Below, piece after piece: positions 26,601-37,900 of a DNA stretch of 64,000 nt. Numbering within the stretch: position 1 is the stretch's first letter; each line of letters begins with the position of its first letter. Origin of the DNA: Neocallimastix lanati (nom. inval.) (taxonomy: Eukaryota; Neocallimastigomycota; Neocallimastigomycetes; Neocallimastigales; Neocallimastigaceae); contig JACVTC010000103.1 of NCBI GenBank assembly GCA_016946835.1, forward strand, positions 581,501 through 645,500. Reading direction: 5' to 3'. The notes beneath the pieces were generated by a model. The model saw nothing but the letters and a program-made list of their open reading frames with translations, did not search any database and was not told where the DNA came from. A program made the position numbers and the translations under genes.

Positions 26601-28357
26601 GACAATATCCACTTTTAATGGCTACTTATAAAAATAATATTGAAATGATTAAATTATTAATTGATTATGCCAATACAAATAATATTAAATTAGAAACGAA
26701 TGAAAAAAATATATATGGTTATTTCCCAATTTTAAAAGCCATTGATAAAGATAATATTGAAATAGTAAATTTGATAATAGATTATGCTAAAAAAAATAAT
26801 ATTATTTTGAATATTAGTGAAAAAAATGAAGACGGAAATAATCCACTTACATGGGCCATTATTAAAAATAATGTTGAAATTGTTCAATTATTAATTGATT
26901 ATGCCAATAAAAATAATTTTATTTTAGAAATGAATGAAAAAAATTGTGAAGGAAATTATCCACTTTTATTGTCAATAAATGATAGTAATAATATTAATAT
27001 TATTAAAAAATTAATAGAATATGCTAGAAATAAAAAAATTATTTTGGAAATAAATGGAAAAAATGAAAAAGGAAATTATCCACTTCTAAAAGCAATTAAT
27101 AAAAATAATATTGAAATAGTTAAATTATTAATAGAATATGCTGTTAATAATAGTATTATTTTGAATATAAATGAAAAGGATAAAAATGGAAATTATCCAT
27201 TTTTAATAGCAATATATAATAATAATATTGAAATAGTAAATATATTAATAAAATATGCTAAAAACAATAATATATTTTTGGAAATTAAGGAAAAAGATAT
27301 TGACGGATTTCATCCCCTTACAATAGCTATTTCAAGAAATAATATTGAAATGATTGAATTGTTAATATCATATGCCAATAGCAATAACATTATTTTAGAA
27401 ATAAATGAAAAAGACAATTCTGAAGAATCCCCAGTTTTAAAAGCAATTAAAAATAATAATATTAATATTATTAAATTATTAATAAATTATGCCAACTTTA
27501 AAGAGATTGTTTTAGAATTAAATGAAAAAAGTATTGATGAATATTTCCCAATTTTTGGAATAATGGATAATGATAATTATGAAATATTTAAATTAATATT
27601 AAATTATTCTAAAGAAAAAAAAAGTAAATTAAAAGTTAATGAAAACGATAATGAAAATACAATTTTAAAAAATAAAGAATATAGTAATTTAAAAGACATT
27701 TCACAAATCAATATCAAATTTATAAAATTAATACGTAAATATCAAAATAAAGGCATGGTTGAAGTAGAATTTAGTAAATCCAGTGAAACCAGTAAAACCA
27801 GTAAACTTTTAGAATTATTTAACAAAGTTAGTGAAGATGAAAGAAAAGCAAAAGAAGAAGTAAGAAAAGAAAGAGAAAAATTAAAAAATGATACTCCATT
27901 GACATATCAATGTAAAAAAGGAAATATTGTGGAAGTAAAAGAATTGATTCATAATAATGCAAATGAAATATTAAAAGAAAATGAAGATGATGATACCCCA
28001 TTAATCATAGCATGCAAAAAAAATAATAAAGAACTAGTAAAATGTTTGTTATAGCATGAAAAAAACAAAATAAATAAGAAATCTAAATATGGAATAAACA
28101 CATTAATGATAGCATGTTACTTTAAAAATATAGATATAGTAGATATTCTCATTAAAAATAAAGCTGATATTAAAATTCAAGATAGAAAAAATAATTTACC
28201 TATGCATATTGCATGTTATTTAGAAAGTGCTGAAATTATAAAGTCTCTAATAAATGTGGATAAATCAAATTTAAATACACTTAACATTTATGGAGATACG
28301 CCATTAGAAATTGCCGAAAAATTAAGTAAAGATGAAATAATTAGAATCTTAAAAGGT

Positions 28358-28396
<39 letters not shown>
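23617..28396 (+). pseudogene. Ankyrin-repeat protein, decayed left copy
   Basis: Reads from ATG at 23617 (MGIFDNKNERIEKKFNKAV) as tandem ~39-residue ankyrin-like repeats of the form YPLLLA..NNIEMVKLLIDYA, then NKNNIILEMNEKN. The C-terminal part keeps canonical repeats (DTPLIIACKKNNKELVKCLL, LMIACYF, LPMHIACYL). At least five lesions are visible against the right copy. These are TAA at 23713-23715 with a frame change, an extra A in an A run near 24345-24352, TAA at 25945-25947, a short deletion/frameshift near 26160-26190 and in-frame TAG at 28052-28054. The open pieces are 23739-24356, 24406-25947, 26147-28054 and 28106-28396. The array is roughly 16 repeats shorter than that of the right copy. 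Five independent breaks make sequencing error an unlikely sole cause. Confidence 0.82.
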
Positions 28397-28398
<2 letters not shown>

Positions 28399-28469
28399 AT
28401 TAATAGTATAATAAAATTTTTAAATAATAAAAAATATGCATTAAAATAAAAATGAAACTATATATTTAA

Positions 28470-29314
28470 TATTTATATGGCCAATAATGAGGAGCAAGGT
28501 ATAGAAATCGAAATAAATGATGAAGATTTTATATTTACATCAGAACTCATTGACGTTACATTTACTGAATTAAATAATGAAATTATTGATGAAATTGAAC
28601 CAATATTTCTTCAACCAAGTAATAAAGAAGCTAAAAAAGGAGAACCAGTTTTAATTTATCAATACGCTACTGCAATATATTCTCTAGCAATTGGAAGTAT
28701 AATTGATGATACGAGTTTTAATTATTATCATAACGTTAACACAAATAATGGATCATCGGGTTCACCTCTTTTAAATAAAAATTATAAAGTATTAGGTATT
28801 CATAAAGCAAAAGAAGAATATAATGATAATTCTTTTAAACAGAATATAGCTATTAAATATAGTGAGGTTGAATTTGCCATTAAAATTCTATTTAACAATA
28901 TAAATATATATAGTTTAGAAAAAGCTAAAAAGTCAGCGAAATTATTATCTAAAACTGAAATGAGAACATTAAAAAAATATGGATTAAAATTAAAATTATC
29001 TTCTGAAAACATGAATAAACCAAAAAATATAATAGATTTGAACCAAAATAATTTGAATATATTAAGAAAAACACTTTTTTATTGTATTTTCTGAAAATTT
29101 ATTATTTTACCGAACAAATTATGCTTGGTATGTTATCATATTACCTAAAAATTATAGAATTTTAGAATTCAATTTATATGAATTAAAAAAATTGGATTGG
29201 TCACGTATTATTTCAAATGATGAAAAATTAGATGAAAAAATTGAAAAAAAAATTAAAGGTAGAGAATATGTCTTAATTACCTGGTTAAAATTAACAGAAT
29301 TAATGTATTTATAA
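28470..29314 (+). pseudogene. Trypsin-like serine protease, truncated left copy
   Basis: Closely matches 42300-43158. The open part 28477-29094 starts at a Met equal to Met57 of the right copy (MANNEEQ versus MAYNEEQ). The first 56 codons, including the catalytic His, and the whole leader are missing because about 600 bp present at ~41705-42302 are deleted here. Asp (ELIDVTF) and Ser (NGSSGSPLLN) regions remain. A one-base loss near 29085-29092 breaks the frame. The remaining C-terminus is still readable up to KLTELMYL and the stop at 29312-29314. Dead by both criteria. Confidence 0.82.
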
Positions 29315-29750
29315 TCTAATATATAATAAGAATTATCAATACAAAAATTACAAGAAATATATTAATTTAAATAATAAAAATAATAACAGTAGTAGTAATA
29401 GCAATTATTAAAGTTTTACGAAAGGAAAATTTCCAAAATTAAAAATTAAAAATAAACAAAATAAAATGATAAATATGAAAATAAATTATGACAAATGGCA
29501 ATAATGAATAAAGACTTTCAAAAATTAATAATAAAAACAGATATTAGAGAAAAAAAATTATAAGGTAAGGTATTAATTCTTCTTAATTTTATTATTAAAG
29601 AGAACTTATTATTAATATTTTTCTTTTTATATATTACTTTTAAAAAATTAAAATTAAAAATATTTTAGAATTTATTTAATTAAATGAAATTATGTAATCT
29701 ATTTAGATTATTATCAATAATTATAAAAAGAAGTAAAGATAAATAATCAA

Positions 29751-29781
<31 letters not shown>

Positions 29782-30134
29782 TAATAGATTGGTAAGAGTA
29801 GGTATAGAAGAAAAAACAAATGAATATGAAATTTTTAAAGCAGATTAAATTTCTTCTAGTCTAGGTATTTAAATGTTTTTATTATTTTTAAAATTTAATA
29901 TTATTCATTAATTTTACTAGATTATAATTTTAATGATACGTAAAAATAAATATAATATAATATAATAATAAAAAATTAAAAATAAAAAATAAAAAAAAAA
30001 GTAAAAAATATAATAAACTTTTTGTAAAAATATATAAATGAATTTAATTTACTATATATATATTTATAAATTATTTAAGACATATGTTTTTTTTAATATG
30101 GTGTTTGTTAACAATCTTTTTTTAATATGGTGTT
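29315..30134. other. 3' flank of the duplicated segment
   Basis: No gene. It contains sequence shared with 43160-43640 (TTTAAAGCAGATTAAATTTC, then TTCTAGTCTAGGTATTTAAA). A 25-bp direct repeat (TTTTTTTAATATGGTGTTTG plus TTAA) occurs twice at about 30087-30112 and 30117-30140, immediately outside the LTR of the copia relic. Confidence 0.65.
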
Positions 30135-30386
30135 TGTTAAATATAACACTTAAATCAGAAAAAATATTTATACTATTATGTGTTTATTTATTTATTTTAT
30201 TGCTTTTATATTAAGAAAGACCTTCATCATTGAAGAATATGTCATCTCATATTATTTATAATCATTTCTTATAATGGTTTAACATTATTGGTAACATTTA
30301 ATTTTACATTGCATTATATTATCGAATAAAAACATTTTACACTTAATAATGTAATATAATGAATAATGTAATTGTAATACTTAACA
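30135..30386 (-). repeat. Candidate 3' LTR of the copia relic
   Basis: 252 bp bounded by perfect 6-bp inverted ends (TGTTAA at 30135, TTAACA at 30381-30386), with the polypurine tract directly adjacent on the internal side. These are the expected termini of a copia LTR. The boundary on the outer side is less certain because a second TGTTAA occurs at 30106. Confidence 0.6.
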
Positions 30387-32345
30387 TTTCCCCTTCATTG
30401 GCATTTTCTACATTTTCATGATGAAGAAGTATTTAAGCTTGGGTTCTGAAAAAATTTTGGTTAATAGATCTGCGATCATTGAATAGGAACCAACGAGTGT
30501 TAATTTAATTTCATTTTTTTATAATTTCATCTTGAACATATTTGTATTTTATGTCCATGTCCGTATTAAATTTGCATGATCCCTTTTTGTTTTCATTTTC
30601 AACACTATTCCTTCATGGTTTATTATCTATTCTAATATTAATTCTAATATTTTTATTGAATATTTCATTTACTAATCTTTTTATCCAAACATAGCTTGTT
30701 TTGTACATTCTATTAAGCCTGAGTATTTGGCTTCGGTAGTTGATAAGGCTATATTTTTCTGAGTGTAATTGATTTCCGTGATATTGAACTATTTTCTAAT
30801 ACAAAAATATTTTCTAAAGTAAATCTTCTTTTTAATTTTTTCACCAGAAAAATCTGGATCATAATAAGCTCTTAAAATTTTCTTTCTGTTATAATGAATT
30901 GAATAGTCATTTTTACTTTTAAAGTATTTTAGTATTTGAACACCTTCATTCAAATCAATCTTTGTTTGATTCTCAGAAAATCTTGCAGCTTGATTTACAG
31001 AAAAATGCTATATCTGGTCTTGTTTATGTCGAAATATATAACAGAGATCCAGTCAATTTTTTTATAAACAGGTTTGTTAATTTTTTCATAAGTTTCTCTA
31101 TCTTATAATTTTGAATTGATTCATGGTGTTCTAATTATTTTAGTATTATTTATTTTATAGTTAGTTAGCTTTTTTTTTAATATAATATTTTTTGATTAAT
31201 TTTGTAACCTTTATTTGCTTTTATTATATTAATTCCGTTGATTTTGTTTGCTGTTTTATCTGTGGAGACTTTGTGTTTATGTTTTATTGTGTAAACAACT
31301 TTGGTAATTTCTTTATTCTCTTCTTCATTTAATATATCATTAAAATAGAGAGTTAGTAATAATCATAATTTATTAACAACTATCTATATTATATTTAATT
31401 AACTCAATTTTCTTTAAGAAAACAGGAGATTTCGCAAAATCATTGCTAAATCATTGCCTTCAGGCTTACTTATGTCCATAGAAAGTCCTTTCATAATAAC
31501 CCAGATTTTTGCAATTGAAGTTTTTATCACCAATTGGAATTTAAATATAAATTTCCTCATCTAGATTAGCATTCAAATATTCAGCTTTATTATTGATTTG
31601 TTTTATAACACATTTATATATTGATGCAATAGCAATTGTTAATCTAAAACTATCCATTTCTTTTTTTATTGTAGGAGAATAGATACAGGTATAATCAACT
31701 CCTTTTAATTTGTCGAAAACCTTTGACGATTAATCGTACTTTATATATGTCATTATCTTTAAAAGTAAAATCCATTTAACATCGAATGGTTTAATGTGTT
31801 TTGGAATATTTTTGTTTTCCAAATAACATTAATTTCATATAAATTTTGTAATTCTTTATTTATTGCATCTTTCCATTTGTCTCGCATTTTCTGAATTCAT
31901 AGCTTTTTCACAATTCTATGGAATTAACATACTAATATTATTAACTCTATTTCTCTTGTTGCTTTCATTTTCATCTGAATCTGTTTTTCCTCTCAAAAAA
32001 TGATTTATTTAATATAGATGTTCTATCCTTCATTTTCCTTTCTTCATTCGATTGTTCATTTTTTCTTTTTCCTTTTTCGATAATTTTTCGTTTATCATTT
32101 TTATCATTTTTGTTTACATGTTTATCGAAATTTTTATTATTCCTTTTAATGTTAAATTTAATATCCTTTTCCTTGATTTTCCTTAATTTTCCTTTATTTA
32201 AAGTTTTCAGGTCACTAAAATTGTCTTCAGATTCATTTTCAGAATTCTTTAAATAAATTTTAATATTTTCATATACTTTATTATTTTCTAAATCTAATTT
32301 TTCATTCATCTTTGTATTAACCAGTATTTTAGGATTGCTATCAAT
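30135..32345 (-). mobile_element. Ty1/copia retrotransposon relic (pol and 3' LTR)
   Basis: Minus-strand pol remnant with many stops and frameshifts. From its 5' side it has a Lys/Glu/Asn-rich open piece (31971-32309, the usual variable linker between integrase and RT). The RT follows (KWKDAINKELQNLYEINVIW, FDVKWIFTFKDN, RLIVKGFRQ, KGVDYT, YSPTIKKEM, LNANLDEEIYIQIP). The catalytic box is degraded to YFNDIL at ~31340, followed by KVSTDKTANKINGINI. The RNase H end is EAKYSGL-like (AKYSGLNRMYK), INIRIDNK and MIADLLTKIFSEPKLKYFF at ~30410-30480. A polypurine tract (AAGGGGAAA on the minus strand, 30387-30396) abuts the LTR. gag and most of integrase are absent and no second LTR was found. The element is absent from the matching place in the right duplicate. 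Confidence 0.85.
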
Positions 32346-32474
32346 TTTATTTTTAATAACTTTCTGATTTACAATTTCATAAATGTTAAGGTTTGATTTA
32401 GATAAACTTTTATAATTATTAAAATTTGAAATTTTTAATCTATTCTTAAATTTGAAATTTTTAATAAATTAATA

Positions 32475-32587
32475 AATATGGTTAGAATACTTAAATTTTT
32501 TTAAAAAAAAAAAATTATTATTTGACAATCTTGTTTATAAAAATAAAAATTATTATTATTATTTGACAATCTTGTTTATAAAAATAA

Positions 32588-32619
<32 letters not shown>

Positions 32620-33000
32620 AAAAATGAAAGTATTATCAAAATAAGATTCTATCTTTAATTAAAACAATGTCAAGGTTTCTCCAATATTCTATACCATTAT
32701 GCTTCATTCTGTACTCATACTCGAATGTATTATTCCATTCCTTATTTAAATAATATTTATATTGAGTAGTTTTCAACATAATTTATGAAATGGATAATAA
32801 TGATAATTTATGTCCAATTTCAAATTCATATATAAACGAAACAAGTTCTTTTGATACAAAGATAAGTTATATTATGGAAAACTTTTATCATAAGGGATGT
32901 AAAAATGTTTACGCCAAGACTCTAGATATTGGTAAAAAGTATATAATTTTAATCAAAATTAAATATATATATGTATATATAAATTAGATTAATTAATAAT
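32475..33000 (+). other. Decayed coding-like block shared by both duplicates
   Basis: A short open frame (32790-32987) reads MDNNDNLCPISNSYINETSS, then YIMENFYHKGCKNVYAKTL. The same block at 44090-44450 is recognisable but broken. It is preceded in both places by a shared ATGTCAAG.TTTCT stretch, and here also by two copies of ATTTGACAATCTTGTTTATA (about 32519 and 32561). No family is recognised. The CP.SNSYI..T..F text could be part of a larger lost gene. Confidence 0.45.
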
Positions 33001-33009
33001 TATAAAATA

Positions 33010-33570
33010 ATACTAATAAAAATATAATATTTATATTTATATAATTAATTATACAATATCAGTATTTACTTGATTATCTTTATATATTTACCTTTTTAAA
33101 ATAAATAAATATATTATATATGAATCATAAATAATAATAAAATAATAAAATAATAAAATAATAAAATAATAAAATAATAAAATAACAAAATAATAAAATA
33201 ACAGAATAATAAAATAATAAAATAATAAAATAATAAATTAATAAATTAATAAATTAATAAATTAATAAATTAATAAAATAAAAAAAAAAAAAGGATAAAA
33301 ACTAAAAAACAAATAATTTATATTATCATTTTTAAATTACAATTTTTTTTTTTAACTTCATTTTATTTAAGCATTTATACAATACATTTTATTATTTTAT
33401 ATTTCATATACGTCTCCACTTTATAATTATTAAAATATAAGTTTTATTTAGCTTTTAAAATAATTTTACTCCAAAAAAAAATAATATTGTTAAAATTAAT
33501 AATTTCAACTAATCAGAATAATACTATTTTATATAAGATCTTAATAATCTTATTTTTAATAATTTAAATA
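33010..33570. repeat. Local dispersed repeat, copy A
   Basis: Starts with TTATACAATATCAGTATTTA and ACCTTTTTA and continues through a simple (AAAATAAT)n tract (33133-33270). It ends with a block carrying GCATTTATACAATACATT, TACGTCTCC and CAGAATAATACTATTTTATA. Similar blocks are at 33770-34240 and 44470-44790. No gene. Confidence 0.75.
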
Positions 33571-33595
33571 TATTTGAATGTTTAAAATGCTATAT

Positions 33596-33597
<2 letters not shown>

Positions 33598-33653
<56 letters not shown>

Positions 33654-33676
33654 TAATAATAATAATAATGATGATG

Positions 33677-33718
<42 letters not shown>

Positions 33719-33720
33719 TT
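33598..33720. repeat. (AAT)n microsatellite with ATG/ATT interruptions
   Basis: About 120 bp of AAT-type triplets with a few GAT/ATG units and a terminal (TTAATA)n. It separates dispersed-repeat copies A and B. Confidence 0.9.
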
Positions 33721-33769
33721 AATATTAATATTAATATTAATAAAAATAGAAAGTAATATAAAATAAATA

Positions 33770-34240
33770 AAAATATAATATTTATATTTATATAATTAAT
33801 TATACAATATCAATATTTACTCGATCATCTTTGTATATATACCTTTTTAATATATATATGTATATATGTATATAAATATTTTGAATGAATAAATAATAAT
33901 AAAATAATAGAATAATAATATAATGAAATAATAAAATAAAAAAAAAAGTATAAAAACTAATAAACTAAAAAATTCATATTATCATTTTTAAATTACAATT
34001 TTTTTTTAACTTTATTTTATTTTAGCATTTACACAACGCATTCTGTTATTGTATATTTTTATATGCGTCTCCAAATTATAATTATTAAAGTAAAAGTTAT
34101 ATTTAACTTTGAATGATATTATCCTCAAAAAATTATATTGATAAAAATTAATAATTTCAATTAATCAGAATAATACTATTTTATATGAAAGATCTTAATA
34201 ATCCTATTTTTTTAATAATAAATTTAAATATATTTGATTC
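33770..34240. repeat. Local dispersed repeat, copy B
   Basis: The same order as copy A: TTATACAATATCAATATTTA, ACCTTTTTA, GCATTTACACAACGCATT, TGCGTCTCC and CAGAATAATACTATTTTATA. It lies in the junction between the two duplicated segments and is followed by another (AAT)n tract (~34245-34312). Confidence 0.75.
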
Positions 34241-34244
34241 AATA

Positions 34245-34313
<69 letters not shown>

Positions 34314-34469
34314 TAAAAATAAATATCTACTATAATAAATATATATATATATATATATATCAATTTATCCATTAAAATTATGTTAAAGGTTTTGAAGGTG
34401 TTAATTGATTTATTCTAAGTATCCTTTTTTTTCTTTTTTTTTTTATATTTAATACATGAAAATAAAGTA

Positions 34470-34503
<34 letters not shown>

Positions 34504-34850
34504 TAAAAATAAAATAAGGTTATTAAGTTTCAATTTTATTTAAACTTTCCATAATAAAGAAAAAAATTTTTTTTTTATTTTATTTTATTTTCTTTCTTTT
34601 TTTTTTTTATTTATTTATTTTTAAGAATTATTTTAAATCTTCGAATAATAAAAAAAAAAAGTTTTTAATTTAATAAAAAAAATCTTTATAATCATTATTT
34701 ATAATAAATTTATATTAATTATGTATTGAAAATTTAATTTTATGTGATAAATAAATAAAAGAGTTCTTTTTAATGAATAAAAAATTGTTCTAAACGAAAA
34801 ATGAAGAATGTTTTAAATAATAAATCAACAAATACTTATAATTATTTATA

Positions 34851-34895
<45 letters not shown>

Positions 34896-34963
34896 AATAA
34901 AATTCAAAATTTAACAACTAATAAAAAGTATTCAAAATATTATGGAACTATTAAATAATAAAA

Positions 34964-37900
34964 ATGAACAAATTAAAAAAAAATTTAGTTAAGGCAATTC
35001 GAACTTCAGATTATTCCAATAAAAAGAATGTTATCTTAAATGAAAATGAGAAATATAATGAATGGTATCCCCTTTTATTGGCTACCGATGAAAATAATAT
35101 TGAAATGATTCAATTATTAATTGATTATGCCAATAAAAATGATATTACTTTGGAAACGAATGGAAAAAATGGAAATGGAAATGAAAATAACCCTCTTTTA
35201 TTGGCTACTTCTAAAAATAATATTAAAATGGTTCAATTATTAATTAATTATGCAATTAAAAACAATATTATTTTGGAGATGAATAAAAAAAATGAGTATG
35301 AAGATTTTCCACTTTTATTGGCTACTTCTAAAAATAATATTGAAATGGTTAAACAATTAATTGATTATGCCGATAATAATAATATTATTTTGGAAATGAA
35401 TGAAAAGAATGAAAAAGGGTATTATCCACTTTTATGGGCTACTCTTAATAATAATATTGAAATGGTACAATTGTTAATTGATTACGCCAGTAAAAATAAT
35501 ATTATTTTGGAAATAAATAAAAAAAATGAGTATGAAGATTTTCCACTTTTATTGGCTACTTCAAAAAATAATATTGTAATAGTTAAATTATTAATAAATT
35601 ATGCCAATGAAAATAAAATTATTTTGACATTAAATGAAAAAAATAAAGTTGGTGACAACCTACTTGTATGGGCTGTAATTAACCATGATATTGAAATAAT
35701 TAAATTATTGATAGATTACGCCAATAAAAATAAAATTATTTTTACACTAAATGGAAAAAATAAATTTGGTGATAATCTGCTTATATGGGCTGTAATAAAC
35801 AACGATATTAAAATAATTGAATTATTAATTGAATATGCTAATAAAAATAACATTATTTTGGCATTAAATGAAAAAAATACAAGCGGATGGTATCCGCTTT
35901 TATTGGCTACTTCTCTAAATAATATTGAAATGGTTGAATTATTAATAGGTTATGCTAACATAAATAATATTATTATGGAAATGAATGAAAATAATGAATA
36001 TGAAAACTATCCACTTTTATTAGCTACTTCAAAAAATAATATTAAAATAGTTAAATCATTAATTGATTATGCCAATAAAAATAATATTATTTTGGAAATG
36101 AATAAAAAAAATGAAAAAGGATATTATCCGGTTATATGGGCTACTATCAATAATAATATTGAAATGGTTAAATTATTAATAGATTATGCTAATAAAAATA
36201 AAATTATTTTAAAAATTAGTGAAAAAAATGAAAATGAAAACTATCCACTTTTATTAGCAACTAATAAAAATAATATTGAAATGGTTAAATTATTAATTGA
36301 TTATGCCAGTACAAATAAAATTATTTTGGAAATGAATGATAAAAATGAAAAAGGATATTATCCCCTTATATGGGCTACTATCAATAATAATATTGAAATG
36401 ACAAAATTATTAATTGATTATGCCAGTAAAAATAATATTATTTTGGAAATGAATGAAAAAAATAAATATAAAAATTATCCCCTTTTATTGGCTACTTCTA
36501 AAAATAATATTAAAATAGTTGAATTATTAATAAATTATGCCAATAAAAATAATATTATTTTAGAAATGAATAATAAAAATGAAAAAGGATATTATCCCCT
36601 TATATGGGGTACTATTAATAATAATGTTGAAATAACTAATTTATTAATAGAGTACGCTAAAGAAAATAGTATTATTTTGGAAATGAATGAAAAAAATAAA
36701 GATGAAAATTATCCACTCTTATTGGCTACTTCTAAAAATAATATTGAAATGGTTAAATTATTAATTGATTATGCCAATAAAAATGATATTATTTTGGAAC
36801 TAAATGAAATAAATAAAATTGGAGATTATCCTCTTTTATTGGCTACTTCAAATAATGATATTGAAATGATTAAATTATTAATTGATCATGTTAATAAAAA
36901 TGATATTATTTTAGAAATGAATGAAAATAATACAAGTGGATGGTATCCATTTTTGATGGCTACTTCTAAAAACAATATTGAAATAGCTAAATTATTAGTA
37001 GATTATGCCAATAAAAAATTTATTATTTTAGAAATAAATGAAAAAAATAAAAGTGAATGGTATCCACTTTTATATGCTACAAGTAAAAATAATATTAAAA
37101 TAGTTCAATTATTAGTAGCATATGCCAATAAAAATAATATTATTTTGGATGTGAATGAAAAAAATGGAAAAGGATATTATCCACTTCTATGGGCTACCAT
37201 TAATAATAATATTGAAATGGTTGAATTATTAATGGGTTATGCCAATACAAATAATGTTATTTTAGAAATGAATGAAAAAAATAAAAATGGTTGTTATCCA
37301 CTTCTATTGGCTACTTCAAAAAATAATATTGAAATAGTTAATTTATTAATAGAATATGCTACTAACAATAATACTATTTTGATAATAAATGAAAAGGATA
37401 AATCAGCAAATTATCCATTTTTAAAAGCAATTGAGAATAATAGTATTGAAATGGTTAAAATATTAATAGATTATGCCAATAAAAATGATATTATTTTGGA
37501 AATGAATGAAAAAAATGAAAAAGGACATTTCCCACTTTCATTTGTTACTTCTAATAATAATATTGAAATGTTTAAATTATTAATAGATTATGCCAATAAA
37601 AAAAATATTAGTTTGACATTAAATGAAAAAAATAAATCTGGTAACAACTTACTTACATGGGCTGTAAGTAACAATGATATTAAAATAGTTAATTTATTAA
37701 TAATTAAAGCCAATACAAATAACAATAAAAATAATAATATTTTGGAAATGAATGAAAAAAATGAATATGAAGATTTTCCACTTTTACTAGCTGTAAGTAA
37801 TAATAATATTGAAATGGTTCAGTTATTAATAAATTATGCCAATAAAACTAATATTATTTTGGGGTTAAATGAAAAAAATTCAAGCGGATGGTATCCTCTT

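Larger units (their letters stand above)
23346..33570. repeat. Left copy of a ~10-kb tandem duplication (decayed)
   Basis: Aligns by eye to 34618-44790. The shared order is a leader flank (both contain ATGTATTGAAAATTTAATTT and GAAGAATGTTTTAAATAAT), the ankyrin gene, the protease gene, a 3' flank with AGATTTCTTCTAGTCTAGGT, the ATGTCAAG(A/G)TTTCT block and the ACAATATCA(A/G)TATT repeat. This copy has a shorter ankyrin array, a ~600-bp deletion and an inserted copia relic. Confidence 0.85.
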
